DNA of 64,000 nucleotides from Candidatus Gastranaerophilales bacterium (GCA_944325515.1 CALVAO010000011.1:1-64000); one strand, 5' to 3'; counted from the first letter of the stretch, positions 8,493 to 18,052 are shown. Numbers and translations are program-made. The notes: generated by a model not told the origin, from the sequence alone.

Positions 8493-8735
8493 TTATGCTT
8501 CTTTAATTTCTTTTTTCTGATATCTTGCAGATTTAGCATTAACCGCATAACATGCACTATAGAGTTTTTGCGACAGCATAAACATATTACGCTGAATAGC
8601 CGCTACATCGTTCATTGCCTCTAGCATTTTATTAGGGTCAATCATTGATTCCATTGCATCATGATTGTCAACTTTTTCATCCGCATACTTTTTTACAAGA
8701 AGCTTGTCAATATAATCTCTCGCACCGACTGCCAT
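8493..8735 (-). CDS. Small unknown helical protein
   Basis: An 80-aa protein, mostly predicted helix, with no recognised domain. AGGAG lies before the ATG (TTAGGAGAATTATT then ATG), supporting real translation. The Met-rich middle (MESMIDPNKMLEAMNDV) is followed by a segment with one cysteine and a basic tail. It is convergent with the SIS gene, 9 nt from its stop, and two GTAAC words lie about 75 nt upstream. No function can be assigned. Confidence 0.6.
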   Translation of the reverse strand: MAVGARDYIDKLLVKKYADEKVDNHDAMESMIDPNKMLEAMNDVAAIQRNMFMLSQKLYSACYAVNAKSARYQKKEIKEA

Positions 8736-8950
8736 AATAATTCTCCTAATAAATGTATCCCTTTATATATATAAAAACAATGGTGCTTGAAAAATTGACT
8801 TTTTTGTAACAAATGTAACAAAAAGAGGGAGCGAAAAAATGTTAATTTCCCATCAATTCAAAAAGGACTCTGTCGCCAGAGTCTGTAGATAGAAGATAAT
8901 GTCTACAAAATCAAGAGTAGGGTGCAATTCATTGCACCATTATTGGATTT

Positions 8951-9048
8951 AAAAATTACCCGCGGATATTTGTTTATGAAAAATATTGGTGCAAAAATTT
9001 GCACCCTACTCTTGTATAGATTTTATTCTTATTCTAATTGATTAATAC
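8951..9048 (+). repeat. 98-bp dispersed element, copy 1
   Basis: Matches the reverse complement of 39514-39611 over about 98 bp. The best conserved part is GATATTTGTTTATGAAAAAT, then ATTGGTGCAAAAATTTGCACC, then a shared CTAATTGATTAATA near the end. The central GGTGCAAAAATTTGCACC is a self-complementary hairpin. Confidence 0.65.
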
Positions 9049-9229
9049 TAATCATCAAAATTGCGGCAATTGGTAGGAGGCGCACACTTGCGCACCGATA
9101 CAAATGCCATGCTGAAGAGCCGTTATGTGATAAAAAGAGATAAAGTATGTGTTTATAAATAGAGGCGTATTTCAGCATGACAGTTAAATTAATGTCACAT
9201 CTTTCCGGACAGTAGTGTATAAATTCAAA

Positions 9230-9253
9230 AAGGACTCTGTATCCAGAGTCCTT
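9230..9253 (-). terminator. Terminator of the hsp20-like gene
   Basis: A perfect 10-bp stem AAGGACTCTG/CAGAGTCCTT with a 4-nt loop, followed on the minus strand by a T-run, 8 nt after the stop codon of the Hsp20-like gene. Confidence 0.85.
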
Positions 9254-9261
9254 AAAAGGTT

Positions 9262-9765
9262 TTATTCCTCAAACGGAACGGTAATAATATATTTGCTGCC
9301 TTTTCGCTCTTTAGTCATTTTTTGAGCATCTACGTTCTCGTCAAGATAAAAAGCCTGTGAAAAATTCATTATTCTTTCCCCGTGGCGTCCGCTTTTTTCA
9401 ACTTCTCCGGATACAGTAATGATATTATCATTCAATTTCACATCCACATTTTTATCATCACCGCCAAGAGGTTTTAAATCAACAATCAGCTTATATTCAT
9501 CCGATTCTTTAACAAGATTGACAAGCATTGGAGCCATTTGGGGCTCGAAAGGGTTTTCCATCATTTTTTCTTCAAATCTGTGAAATTTCTTTTCTTGATG
9601 ACGCATCATTTTTTCCATTTTTCTTATTTGATAATCCGGATTCATCATTTTATTCATAGTCATATCGACTGCAAAATAAAATGCCAGAAATGCACCCAGA
9701 AAAGTCGCCAGAATAATCCCTAAAAGTTTAAGCCACGGATGATGACATCTTTCTTCTTCTAACAT
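9262..9765 (-). CDS. Membrane-anchored Hsp20/alpha-crystallin-like protein
   Basis: A 167-aa protein with one membrane helix near residues 8-35 (LKLLGIILATFLGAFLAFYF), a Met/Lys/His-rich linker, and a C-terminal alpha-crystallin-type domain (YKLIVDLKPLGGDDKNVDVKL, then NIITVSGEVEK and a closing KYIITVPF). Ordinary Hsp20s are soluble holdases; here the holdase-like domain would sit outside the cytoplasm or be held at the membrane, depending on topology. The longer reading from 9810 is rejected because AGGAGAG lies 5 nt before the ATG at 9765. The classic I-x-I/V tail is absent. It is monocistronic, with its own terminator. Confidence 0.78.
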   Translation of the reverse strand: MLEEERCHHPWLKLLGIILATFLGAFLAFYFAVDMTMNKMMNPDYQIRKMEKMMRHQEKKFHRFEEKMMENPFEPQMAPMLVNLVKESDEYKLIVDLKPLGGDDKNVDVKLNDNIITVSGEVEKSGRHGERIMNFSQAFYLDENVDAQKMTKERKGSKYIITVPFEE

Positions 9766-10000
9766 AAAAACTCTCCTTTCTCTATTACAAATCTTTGACT
9801 CTAGAGGCATAATTCAATTTATTATTTAATTTCTGCAGCGAAACATTTAATCTGCCTTTTCTTTCTTCAATTTATTTACCTCATTATAGTTCGCAAAACA
9901 ATTATGCAACAGGGTTAATTTTTGAGAAAAAAATTATCATATCGGGCAGTTAAAATCCTATTTTTGTAGTAATATATAGAAAAGCACAGAAAGGGCATTT

Positions 10001-11326
10001 ATGAAAAAAACTCTGGTAAAATATCCGTTTTTAACAAAAGAAGTTGAGATTTATGAACAGGAAAACGGACACAAAATAGTTTTGGCGCATAAAGAAGGCG
10101 GTATGGTAAGCGTTTCTTCATGGGTAAAAACAGGTTCAATAAATGAAAATGATAACAATAACGGTATTTCCCACTTTCTTGAGCATCTAATGTTTAAAGG
10201 TACGCATAAGCATAAAGCCGGCGAATTTGACAGAATTCTGGAAGCAAAAGGGGCAATTGTTAATGCCGCAACCTGGAAGGATTATACGTTTTATTATGTA
10301 ACACTTCCCAAAGGTGAAAATAATGAAAATTTTTATACTGCAATTGATTTGCATGCGGATATGATGACAGACCCCGTAATTCCGGATTACGAAATGGGTG
10401 CGCCGTTTGATGTAAATGATAAGAATGTTACTGACAAACGTGAACGCCATGTTGTTATTGAGGAAATCCGGATGCGCAAAGACCAGCCCTGGACAAAAGT
10501 CTATAATGCAGTCAATAATGCCATGTACACTAAACATCCGTACAAAAGAGATGTTATAGGTACTCCGGAAATTATTTCACAGGTTTCACAAGAAGAAGTA
10601 ATGAACTATTACAGAACATTCTATTCGCCTAAAAATGTGACAACAATTATAGCAGGCGAATTTGATTCACAAGATATATTAGACAGAGTCATAAAAGCTT
10701 TTAACTGGGGCGAAAGACCGGAAGCGCCTACCCGTAATATTCTGCCGGATAAACCGGTCGAGCATCAAGTTTATGTTGAAAATGAAGCTCATATAAATTC
10801 TTCTTTCATGATGTTCGGTTTTCTGGGTGCTCCGGCAAAAGAACTTAAAAACACAATTGCTCTGGAAATGCTTGCTATTATTCTGGGCGAAGGTACAAGC
10901 TCAAGACTATATGTCAATCTGATTGAAAATCAGAAAGAACATATTTTCAATATGATAGATGCAGAAAGCTATTTATTCCGCGATGGCAGTAATTTCTTTG
11001 TACAGGCTAATTTCAATCCGGAATACAAAGAACAGGCAGTTGAACTTGTAAAGTCAGAAATTGAAAAACTTAAACAGGGAATAACACAGAGAGAACTAAA
11101 CAAAGCAAAAAAGAAACTAAAATCACGTTTTGCCTGTGAAGTTGAAACAGTTTCCGATATCGGCGAAGCTATCGGATACTACATAACTGTTTGTGATGAT
11201 TTAGCGCTTGCAGAAGAATATATTCCTATATGCGAAGCAATAACAGAGCAGGATTTAACAGAAGCTGCAAAAAAATATCTTGATTTAAACCACGCGGCAA
11301 TTTCTGTACTGAGTCCTAAAAAATAA
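10001..11326 (+). CDS. M16 family zinc peptidase (insulinase/processing-peptidase type)
   Basis: A 441-aa protein with the inverted zinc motif H-F-L-E-H (HFLEHLMFKGT) near residue 62, and the downstream glutamate in VVIEEIRMRKDQP near residue 155. The N-half is the catalytic M16 domain and the C-half the inactive M16C domain (HINSSFMMFGFLG, EGTSSRLYVNLIE). Bacterial members cleave short peptides or signal-peptide remnants. The family's second zinc ligand glutamate fits the position in EEIRM. The acidic MGAPFDVNDKN insert between the zinc-binding histidines and that glutamate is unusual in my reading. The ribosome binding site is weak (AAAGG). Confidence 0.92.
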   Translation: MKKTLVKYPFLTKEVEIYEQENGHKIVLAHKEGGMVSVSSWVKTGSINENDNNNGISHFLEHLMFKGTHKHKAGEFDRILEAKGAIVNAATWKDYTFYYVTLPKGENNENFYTAIDLHADMMTDPVIPDYEMGAPFDVNDKNVTDKRERHVVIEEIRMRKDQPWTKVYNAVNNAMYTKHPYKRDVIGTPEIISQVSQEEVMNYYRTFYSPKNVTTIIAGEFDSQDILDRVIKAFNWGERPEAPTRNILPDKPVEHQVYVENEAHINSSFMMFGFLGAPAKELKNTIALEMLAIILGEGTSSRLYVNLIENQKEHIFNMIDAESYLFRDGSNFFVQANFNPEYKEQAVELVKSEIEKLKQGITQRELNKAKKKLKSRFACEVETVSDIGEAIGYYITVCDDLALAEEYIPICEAITEQDLTEAAKKYLDLNHAAISVLSPKK

Positions 11327-11447
11327 TAATACAAATAAAAAGTTTAAATATTTTTTTCTACACAAAAACTCAAATTACAATTTTGCAAATCAAATGCCGG
11401 AGCATCTGATAACAAAAACGTTACACTAAAAATTAAAGAAATCATAA

Positions 11448-11476
11448 CAGACAAATAGTTTTCTCTATGGTATAAT
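11448..11476 (+). promoter_or_regulatory. Promoter of the hom operon
   Basis: CAGACA (11448-11453), a 17-nt spacer and TATAAT (11471-11476), 22 nt before the hom start and upstream of its AAGGAG site. It probably starts the long biosynthetic run that follows, although further promoters exist inside that run. Confidence 0.65.
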
Positions 11477-11498
11477 AAAGCCGTTGAAGGAGAACTTG

Positions 11499-12758
11499 AT
11501 GGACAAACTAAGAATAGGCATAATCGGACTTGGTACAGTAGGGACAGGAGTTTATAAAACACTCAGTCATATAGATAACATTGAAATAGTTAAAGTTGCT
11601 GTAAAAAATATAAATAAACCGCGTACAGTAACGGTTCCGAAAGAAAAATTAACCGATAATCCCTATGATGTTGTTAATGACTCTTCAATAGATGTTGTTG
11701 TAGAACTTATAGGCGGAATACATCCAGCACTGGATTATCTGGAAACTGCTATAAAAAATGGCAAGCATATTGTAACTGCAAACAAAGAACTTCTGGCAAA
11801 AAACGGCGAAGAGTTATTCAATCTTGCAGAACAATATAACAGAGTTGTTTTGTATGAAGCAGCAATTGCAGGCGGTATTCCTATTATAATGCCGATAAAA
11901 ACTATTCTAGCAGGAAACAAAATCACAAGAATTCATGCAATCCTAAACGGTACGACAAACTATATCTTAACAAAAATGGACACAGACGGAGCTTCATATG
12001 AAGATGTTTTAAAAGAAGCGCAGGAGCTTGGCTATGCTGAAACAGACCCGACAGGTGATGTTGAAGGCTTTGATGCTGCTTATAAAATCACAACGCTTGC
12101 AACAATAGCTTTTAAAAAACGTATTAAGCTTGATAACGTTTATCGTGAAGGAATTACAAAAGTTAGAAAAGAGGACATGGCAAAAGCTAATGAACTCGGG
12201 TATAAAATAAAACTTATAGCAAGTGCGGAAATCGATGAAAATAATAACGCAGATGTAAGGGTTCATCCGATGCTTGTATCAAAAGACAGTATGCTTGCTC
12301 ATATTGATTATGTAACGAATGCTGTTGCAATAAGCGGACATCCTATAGGGAATATTGTTCTGTCCGGACCGGGTGCCGGCGAATTTCCTACAGCAAGTTC
12401 TGTTGTCGGAGATATTCTTGCAATAGCTGCAGAGTTCGGAAAAACAGATTATATGCTTCCGATGATGAGATGCAATCATACCTCTGCTGCTAACCCTGTT
12501 AATATAGATGAAACTGTCAATAAGTATTACATATCTATTACTGCGCCGAATGCCATAGGTGTTATTGCCAAAATAGGAACGATTTGTGCAAACAAAAATA
12601 TAAGCCTTTCAAGTATAGTGCAGAAAGGCGTTTCTGATGATAATACGGCAGACATTACGGTCATTACGGAACACTGTCAAGAAAAACTTATTAAAGAGGT
12701 TGTCAACGAATTAACAAACTGCACGGTTAACAGTATAATAAGAGTGGCAGAGGGATAG
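11499..12758 (+). CDS. hom: Homoserine dehydrogenase
   Basis: Reduces aspartate semialdehyde to homoserine with NAD(P)H, the branch point to threonine and methionine. The 419-aa protein has the Rossmann motif GIIGLGTVGTG at its start, the catalytic-domain segment AGGIPIIMPIK and NGTTNYILTKM, and a C-terminal ACT domain (ISITAPNAIGVIAKIGTICA) that usually mediates threonine feedback. The start is ATG 11499, 6 nt after AAGGAG; the upstream TTG would place the ribosome binding site inside the gene. thrC follows after 86 nt. There is no fused aspartokinase. Confidence 0.96.
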   Translation: MDKLRIGIIGLGTVGTGVYKTLSHIDNIEIVKVAVKNINKPRTVTVPKEKLTDNPYDVVNDSSIDVVVELIGGIHPALDYLETAIKNGKHIVTANKELLAKNGEELFNLAEQYNRVVLYEAAIAGGIPIIMPIKTILAGNKITRIHAILNGTTNYILTKMDTDGASYEDVLKEAQELGYAETDPTGDVEGFDAAYKITTLATIAFKKRIKLDNVYREGITKVRKEDMAKANELGYKIKLIASAEIDENNNADVRVHPMLVSKDSMLAHIDYVTNAVAISGHPIGNIVLSGPGAGEFPTASSVVGDILAIAAEFGKTDYMLPMMRCNHTSAANPVNIDETVNKYYISITAPNAIGVIAKIGTICANKNISLSSIVQKGVSDDNTADITVITEHCQEKLIKEVVNELTNCTVNSIIRVAEG

Positions 12759-12844
12759 GGGTAAAGTAATAGGGGTAAATGTAAATCATAATGGTAAATG
12801 AAGAACCCGTACAAAAGAACTAAATATAGAGGATAAATAATATA

Positions 12845-13909
12845 ATGAACAGCTATTATCAAGGATTAATTAACAAATACAGAAAATACCTGCCGGTAAG
12901 TGATACTACAGAAGTAATAACACTTAATGAAGGTAATACGCCGTTAATTAAAGCGGATAATCTTGCAAAAAAAATAGGAATTGAAGCTAATATATATTTG
13001 AAATTCGAGGGCTGCAATCCAACCGGAAGCTTTAAAGACCGCGGAATGACCATGGCTGTTACAAAGGCTAAGGAAGAAGGAGCAAACGCTATTATCTGTG
13101 CTTCAACAGGAAATACTTCAGCATCTGCCGCTGCATATGGTGCAAAAGCAGGACTTAAAACGTTTGTACTTATTCCGGACGGTTATATTGCACTCGGAAA
13201 ACTATCGCAGGCAATGATGTACGGGGCTGAAATTATTGCAATTCAAGGAAATTTTGATGAAGCTCTTGATTGTGTGAGAGAAATTTCCGCAACACATCCT
13301 ATTACACTGGTTAATTCAGTTAATCCGTACAGGATTGAAGGTCAAAAGACCGGAGCATTTGAGATTTGCGATGCGTTAGGCAAAGCACCGGAATATCATT
13401 TTATCCCAGTAGGTAATGCAGGAAATATTACGGCATACTGGAAGGGTTATAAAGAATATTTTGCAGAAGGTACAATCAATAATTTACCTCAAATGATGGG
13501 GTATGAAGCAGAAGGTGCGGCGGCAATTGTACGCGGTGAAAGAATTTTAAAACCGGAAACTCTTGCAACCGCAATTCGTATCGGAAATCCTGCAAGCTGG
13601 AAACAGGCGGAGGCTGCGCGGGATGAAAGCCACGGTAAAATCGGCTGTGTAAATGATGAAAAAATCGTTGAAGCTTATAAATTGCTGGCAGCGGCTGAAG
13701 GTATTTTATGTGAACCGGCAAGTGCTGCATCTGTTGCAGGACTTATACAGGCGCATTCACAAGGTCTGGTCAAGGAAGGCTCTGATATCGTTTGTATTCT
13801 TACCGGCAACGGGCTTAAAGATCCGGATAATGCAATCAAGTATTCCAATTCTGATGTTAAAAAGACTTCTGCAGATTTAAAAGACGTGTTAAAGGTTATG
13901 GGTTTTTAA
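12845..13909 (+). CDS. thrC: Threonine synthase
   Basis: A PLP enzyme converting O-phosphohomoserine to threonine. The 354-aa length fits the short bacterial class. The PLP lysine lies in TGSFKDRGM near residue 59, the phosphate-binding loop is [16 protein letters not shown], and the C-terminal glycine-rich loop is LTGNGLKDP. It follows hom and precedes proB by 3 nt, in a run of biosynthetic genes. The 86-nt gap before it holds short GGGGTAAA repeats and an AGAGGAT ribosome binding site. The following gene starts almost directly at its stop, implying one mRNA. Confidence 0.96.
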   Translation: MNSYYQGLINKYRKYLPVSDTTEVITLNEGNTPLIKADNLAKKIGIEANIYLKFEGCNPTGSFKDRGMTMAVTKAKEEGANAIICASTGNTSASAAAYGAKAGLKTFVLIPDGYIALGKLSQAMMYGAEIIAIQGNFDEALDCVREISATHPITLVNSVNPYRIEGQKTGAFEICDALGKAPEYHFIPVGNAGNITAYWKGYKEYFAEGTINNLPQMMGYEAEGAAAIVRGERILKPETLATAIRIGNPASWKQAEAARDESHGKIGCVNDEKIVEAYKLLAAAEGILCEPASAASVAGLIQAHSQGLVKEGSDIVCILTGNGLKDPDNAIKYSNSDVKKTSADLKDVLKVMGF

Positions 13910-13912
13910 TTT

Positions 13913-15058
13913 ATGCGCAGAGATGATTTTGTAGATGTTAAACGTATTGTAATAAAGCTCGGCACTAATGTCTTAAGGAACGAGGACGGCGAAGTTGCCA
14001 TTTCGCGTATTTATTCTTTTATAGAAGATATGTCAAAGCTTGTAAAACAGGGTAAAGAAGTCATTCTTGTAACCTCCGGAGCTGTAGGACTCGGGAAAAA
14101 GAAACTGAATCTTGATTCCACGGCAGAAGACGGTGTTAAGCAGGCGTGTGCGGCAGTAGGTCAGAGCAGACTGATGTCATTTTATGAAAACGGGTTCGGA
14201 ATTTATGATATTCCGATTGCGCAGATACTTCTTACAGAAGACGATTTTTCGCTTAGATACAGGTACTTGAGTTTAAGAACTACTTTGAATAAAATTCTTG
14301 AATTCGGGGTTGTACCTATTATTAATCAGAATGACACAGTATCTACAATCAAGATGAATGCAATGTTATCCGGCATGAAAGTTTGTTTTTCCGATAATGA
14401 TAAACTTTCTGCTCTTGTTGCAAGTGAACTTGATGCAGATTTGCTGGTGCTTTTATCTGATGTAGAAGGTTTATATACTGCTAATCCGAAAGAAAATCCG
14501 GATGCAAAACTGATTCCTGTTGTAGAAAATGTAACGGACGAGATTATGGCACTCGGGACAGATGCTTCTGAAGGCGGCAGAGGAGGCATGAAAACAAAGC
14601 TCGAAGCAGCAAAGCTGGTTACAAGATTTGGCGGACGCGTTATTATTGCAAACGGTAAAATTCCATATGTAATAAGCAAAATATTTGATAAAGAAGATAT
14701 CGGAACAATGTTTCTCCCGACAAAAGAAAATCTTCCGGATAAAAAACGCTGGATAGGTTATGCAACTAATATAAGAGGACAGCTGATTGTTAACGAGGGA
14801 GCAAAAAAAGCTGTTTTAGAACAGTTTTCCAGCCTTCTTCCGATTGGTATACTTAATGTAGTAAATGATTTCAAGCAGGGCGAAGTTGTTTCTATTTGTG
14901 ATGAAAATAATGTTGAATTTGCGCGCGGTATGGTAAATTATAATTCTGAAGAATGCCGGAAAATAGTTGGTGCACATTCAAATAATATTGAAACAATACT
15001 CGGCTACAAAAACTATGATGCAGTTATAACGCGAGATAATATTACAGGTTTATTATAA
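13913..15058 (+). CDS. proB: Glutamate 5-kinase with PUA domain
   Basis: Phosphorylates glutamate in the first step of proline synthesis. The 381-aa protein has the amino-acid-kinase domain (VIKLGTNVLRNEDGE, VTSGAVGLGKKKL, NQNDTVST, LLSDVEGLYT, GGRGGMKTKLEAAKLV) followed by a C-terminal PUA domain from about residue 285. It starts 3 nt after the thrC stop, so translation is probably coupled. proA is not adjacent in this window. Proline usually inhibits this enzyme through the kinase domain. Confidence 0.96.
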   Translation: MRRDDFVDVKRIVIKLGTNVLRNEDGEVAISRIYSFIEDMSKLVKQGKEVILVTSGAVGLGKKKLNLDSTAEDGVKQACAAVGQSRLMSFYENGFGIYDIPIAQILLTEDDFSLRYRYLSLRTTLNKILEFGVVPIINQNDTVSTIKMNAMLSGMKVCFSDNDKLSALVASELDADLLVLLSDVEGLYTANPKENPDAKLIPVVENVTDEIMALGTDASEGGRGGMKTKLEAAKLVTRFGGRVIIANGKIPYVISKIFDKEDIGTMFLPTKENLPDKKRWIGYATNIRGQLIVNEGAKKAVLEQFSSLLPIGILNVVNDFKQGEVVSICDENNVEFARGMVNYNSEECRKIVGAHSNNIETILGYKNYDAVITRDNITGLL

Positions 15059-15084
15059 TTTGATGTATAATTAAAAAGGGAAAT

Positions 15085-15882
15085 ATGATGCAAGAAGTAT
15101 TAGAAAAGAAATCAATAAAAAATATAGATTTTAATTGTGACCTTGCGCAGGCTTACGGGATATATAAAAACAGCAGAGAATTTGAACTTTTGGATTATGT
15201 AAGTTCAGTAAATGTTTCCTGCGGTTTTCATTCCGGAGATCCTGTAACTATAAAGGAAGCCTTATTAAAAGCAAAAGAAAAGAATGTTGCAATAGGTGCA
15301 CATATAGGATTTAATGATATTCAAGGATTCGGCTATCGTCCGGTTGAGCTTAAAGAGGATGAATTAGAAGCTCTTGTTGTTTATCAAGTCGGTGCAATAA
15401 TGTCTTTTGCAAAGGCTTACGGGTTGAGTATTGAGCATGTAAGACCGCACGGTGCAATGTACAAAATGGCAGGTGAAGATTTTATTTTTGCGTCAACTAT
15501 AGCAAAGGCAATTAAAAAATGCTCTGAATGGCTTGTATATTATCTTCCTGCAGGAGATATAGCTGCCAAAACCGGCGACTATGCAAATATTCAGATTGCA
15601 CAGGAATTATCTCTTGAAAAGACTTATAATCCGGATTTAACAGTAGACTATTCTGTTCCGGATAATACGAATAATTATGAATTAATAAAACAGTTTCAAC
15701 ATTTACTTCATACCTCACAAATCAGAAATAATTTAGGCGGTATGAATTTTGTTGAAGTTGATACTATTCATTTTTCTAATAAATATAAAAATTCTTTAGA
15801 ATTTATACAGCAGGCACGGAATTTAATAACTCCTGCACCTGTCAATTATATTAATGCAAAAACTTCCGGATGGGTTGATTAG
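15085..15882 (+). CDS. pxpA: LamB/YcsF family protein, 5-oxoprolinase subunit A-like
   Basis: A 265-aa LamB/YcsF-family protein. It has the family's opening IDFNCDLAQAYG, the VNVSCGFHSGDP segment, AIGAHIGFNDIQGFGYRP and RPHGAMYK. In other bacteria PxpA works with PxpB and PxpC to open 5-oxoproline to glutamate using ATP; neither partner is seen nearby, so the call is by family only. It sits between proB (glutamate use) and yvcK, which is a sensible place for a glutamate-salvage enzyme. A TATAAT-like word at 15066-15071 could give it its own promoter. The catalytic-domain order is intact. Confidence 0.85.
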   Translation: MMQEVLEKKSIKNIDFNCDLAQAYGIYKNSREFELLDYVSSVNVSCGFHSGDPVTIKEALLKAKEKNVAIGAHIGFNDIQGFGYRPVELKEDELEALVVYQVGAIMSFAKAYGLSIEHVRPHGAMYKMAGEDFIFASTIAKAIKKCSEWLVYYLPAGDIAAKTGDYANIQIAQELSLEKTYNPDLTVDYSVPDNTNNYELIKQFQHLLHTSQIRNNLGGMNFVEVDTIHFSNKYKNSLEFIQQARNLITPAPVNYINAKTSGWVD

Positions 15883-15884
15883 TT

Positions 15885-17195
15885 ATGGTATTTAAGTTTA
15901 AAAATAATGTAAAAGTTACAAAAGATGTCGGCTGGTTAATTCCTGGACTTGAGATAAAACGCTGGTTTTTCTTAATCTTTTTAGGCTCAATAATGATAGT
16001 GCTTGGATTTATGGTGCTGGCAAATGTCCGCCCTATATATTTTACACTGGAAATTATAAGAAAAGCGGCATTGATACTGCCTTCAAACTTTTTAGCCGCG
16101 ATATTTATTCTGGTAGGTTCTATAATATTTTTTAAGGGCTGGCAAAAAACAACTCTTTCCCTTATGGATATGGATTCTAAAAAGGGTAACAACTCTGTTC
16201 TCGAAAAACTTTATCGCAGAAGAAAACTCAATAAAGGCGCTAAGATAGTTGCAATAGGCGGTGGAACAGGACTATCAATGCTGCTTCGCGGTATAAAAAA
16301 ATATACTAATAATATTACTGCAATTGTTACAGTGGGTGATGACGGAGGAAGCTCCGGCAGATTAAGAGAAGAAATGGGCATACTTCCTCCGGGAGATATA
16401 AGAAACTGTATTGCAGCACTTGCAGATGATGAAGATTTAATAACAAAACTTTTCCAATATCGTTTTAGAAACGGCGAAGGGCTTGAAGGACACAGTTTCG
16501 GAAATTTGTTCCTAACAGCTCTGTGTTCTATTACCGGTGATATGGTAAGAGCGGTTAAAGAGTCTTCCAATGTATTAAATATTAGAGGTGTTGTTCTTCC
16601 GGCTACGTTGGATGATATGAAGCTTGCAGCTTTATTTGAAGACGGAAGAATTGTTCATGGAGAATCCAATATTCCGGAAGCTCACGGGCGTATCAAACGT
16701 CTGTTTACGGAGCCGGAACATTGTAATGCTCTTCCGGAAGCTATACAGGCAATTAAAGAGGCGGACTTGATTATTCTGGGACCCGGAAGCTTATATACAA
16801 GCGTTATTCCAAATCTTCTTGTAAGTGGTATTGTTGATGCTATTGACAAATCTCACGCAAAACGTATTTATGTATGCAATATTATGACACAGCCCGGTGA
16901 AACAGATAATTATTCTGTTGCGAGTCATGTCAATGCTCTTATTACGCATGCCAAGGGCAAAAAGATTATTGATGCAGTACTTGTAAATGACAGCCTGCCG
17001 GATAATATTTCTGAAGGTTATGCAAAAAGCGGTTCAATTCCGGTAAGATTGGATATGGAAAATATTGCTCCAATCGGTATAGAAGTTGTTTCACAAAAAT
17101 TGATACAGGAAAATCACGAAGGTCTGGTAAGACACAGTTCTAGGAGAGTGGCAAGAGCTGTATATTACTGGTACAGAAAGGCGGTAAAAAAATAA
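15885..17195 (+). CDS. yvcK: YvcK/CofD-like gluconeogenesis factor with N-terminal membrane hairpin
   Basis: A 436-aa protein. The main part (from about residue 115) is the YvcK/UPF0052 fold: KIVAIGGGTGLSMLLRG, VGDDGGSSGRLR, LPPGDIRNCIAALAD, EGHSFGNLFLTAL, LILGPGSLYTS and a late IMTQPGETDNYS. In Bacillus this protein binds UDP-sugars and adjusts peptidoglycan precursor supply and carbon metabolism. Two membrane helices (roughly 27-48 and 62-86) precede it, which cyanobacterial-type homologues have but Bacillus YvcK lacks. It starts 3 nt after pxpA and is followed 3 nt later by panB, so coupling is likely. Confidence 0.92.
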   Translation: MVFKFKNNVKVTKDVGWLIPGLEIKRWFFLIFLGSIMIVLGFMVLANVRPIYFTLEIIRKAALILPSNFLAAIFILVGSIIFFKGWQKTTLSLMDMDSKKGNNSVLEKLYRRRKLNKGAKIVAIGGGTGLSMLLRGIKKYTNNITAIVTVGDDGGSSGRLREEMGILPPGDIRNCIAALADDEDLITKLFQYRFRNGEGLEGHSFGNLFLTALCSITGDMVRAVKESSNVLNIRGVVLPATLDDMKLAALFEDGRIVHGESNIPEAHGRIKRLFTEPEHCNALPEAIQAIKEADLIILGPGSLYTSVIPNLLVSGIVDAIDKSHAKRIYVCNIMTQPGETDNYSVASHVNALITHAKGKKIIDAVLVNDSLPDNISEGYAKSGSIPVRLDMENIAPIGIEVVSQKLIQENHEGLVRHSSRRVARAVYYWYRKAVKK

Positions 17196-17197
17196 TT

Positions 17198-18031
17198 ATG
17201 AAAACAGTTAATTCATTTCAAAAATTAAAAGATAATAACGAAAAAATAGCAATGCTTACGGCATATGATTATTCTACCGCAAAAACACTGGAAGAAGCCG
17301 GCATTGATGCTATTCTTGTAGGAGATTCTCTGGCAATGGTTGCTCTGGGTTACAGAGATACTTATATTATTACTGCGGATGAGATGAAAATTTTTGTAAA
17401 AGCAGTTTCTAAAGGTGCAAGAAATACATTTATTATTGCTGACATGCCTTTTATGAGCTATAACATTAACGTAGAACAGGGAATGGAAAATGCTTCTAAA
17501 ATGATTAAAGCAGGAGCTTCTGCTATTAAGCTGGAAGGTTGCAATAAATATATTCTTACATTGACCAAAAGATGTATTGAATCCGGAATTCCGGTTCTCG
17601 GACATCTTGGTTTTACACCGCAGTTGATGAACACAATAGGCGGTCATAAAATTCAAGGCAAAACCGCAGAGATGACGGAAGAAATTCTTGCAAGCGCCAA
17701 AAAACTTGAAGAAGCAGGATGTTTTGCAATTGTGCTTGAGCTTATGCCATCAGAAAGCGCAAAATATATTACGGAAAACCTGCAGATTCCTACAATTGGT
17801 ATTGGCGCAGGAAATGAATGCTCCGGACAAATTGTGGTAACAGACGATATTTTAGGAAAATATACGGATTTTGCACCTAAATTTGTGAAAAAGTACGCAG
17901 ATTTACATAAAGTTGTTTTAGAAAGCGTTTCAAATTACAAAGAAGAGGTAAAAACTCAAGCTTTTCCGTCAAAAAATGAATCTTTTGAATTAAATCCGGA
18001 AGAGCAAATAAAGCTTCTATCAAATGATTAA
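17198..18031 (+). CDS. panB: 3-methyl-2-oxobutanoate hydroxymethyltransferase
   Basis: Transfers a hydroxymethyl group from methylene-THF to ketoisovalerate to give ketopantoate, the first pantothenate step. The 277-aa protein has AYDYSTAKTLEEAGID, VGDSLAMVALGY, ADMPFMSY, GASAIKLEG, GHLGFTPQ and PTIGIGAGNECSGQ, all typical of PanB. Its last 25 residues extend beyond the core. It lies two nucleotides after yvcK and 21 nt before panC, which catalyses the final step. Confidence 0.97.
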   Translation: MKTVNSFQKLKDNNEKIAMLTAYDYSTAKTLEEAGIDAILVGDSLAMVALGYRDTYIITADEMKIFVKAVSKGARNTFIIADMPFMSYNINVEQGMENASKMIKAGASAIKLEGCNKYILTLTKRCIESGIPVLGHLGFTPQLMNTIGGHKIQGKTAEMTEEILASAKKLEEAGCFAIVLELMPSESAKYITENLQIPTIGIGAGNECSGQIVVTDDILGKYTDFAPKFVKKYADLHKVVLESVSNYKEEVKTQAFPSKNESFELNPEEQIKLLSND

Positions 18032-18052
18032 TAGCCGGAAAAGAGGATAAAA

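Larger units (their letters stand above)
8736..9261. repeat. Repeat-rich intergenic region
   Basis: No gene is seen in these 526 nt. It holds a terminator-like hairpin (GGACTCTG...CAGAGTC, 8865-8883) that repeats the real one at 9230-9253; three small hairpins of the GGTGC...GCACC type (8922-8937, 8988-9005, 9078-9096); one copy of a 98-bp element (8951-9048) that recurs inverted at 39514-39611; and a TTCAGCATGACAGTTAAAT...CCGGACAGT stretch (9171-9213) that recurs at 61506-61548. These look like non-autonomous dispersed elements piled in one gap. Confidence 0.65.

Noticed and set aside
10187-10537. 116-aa minus-strand reading within the M16 gene
   Set aside because: A shadow frame; the plus-strand M16 protein is fully supported by motifs.
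12759-12844. Riboswitch or attenuator before thrC
   Set aside because: Only short GGGGTAAA-like repeats were seen, without a convincing aptamer or leader peptide.
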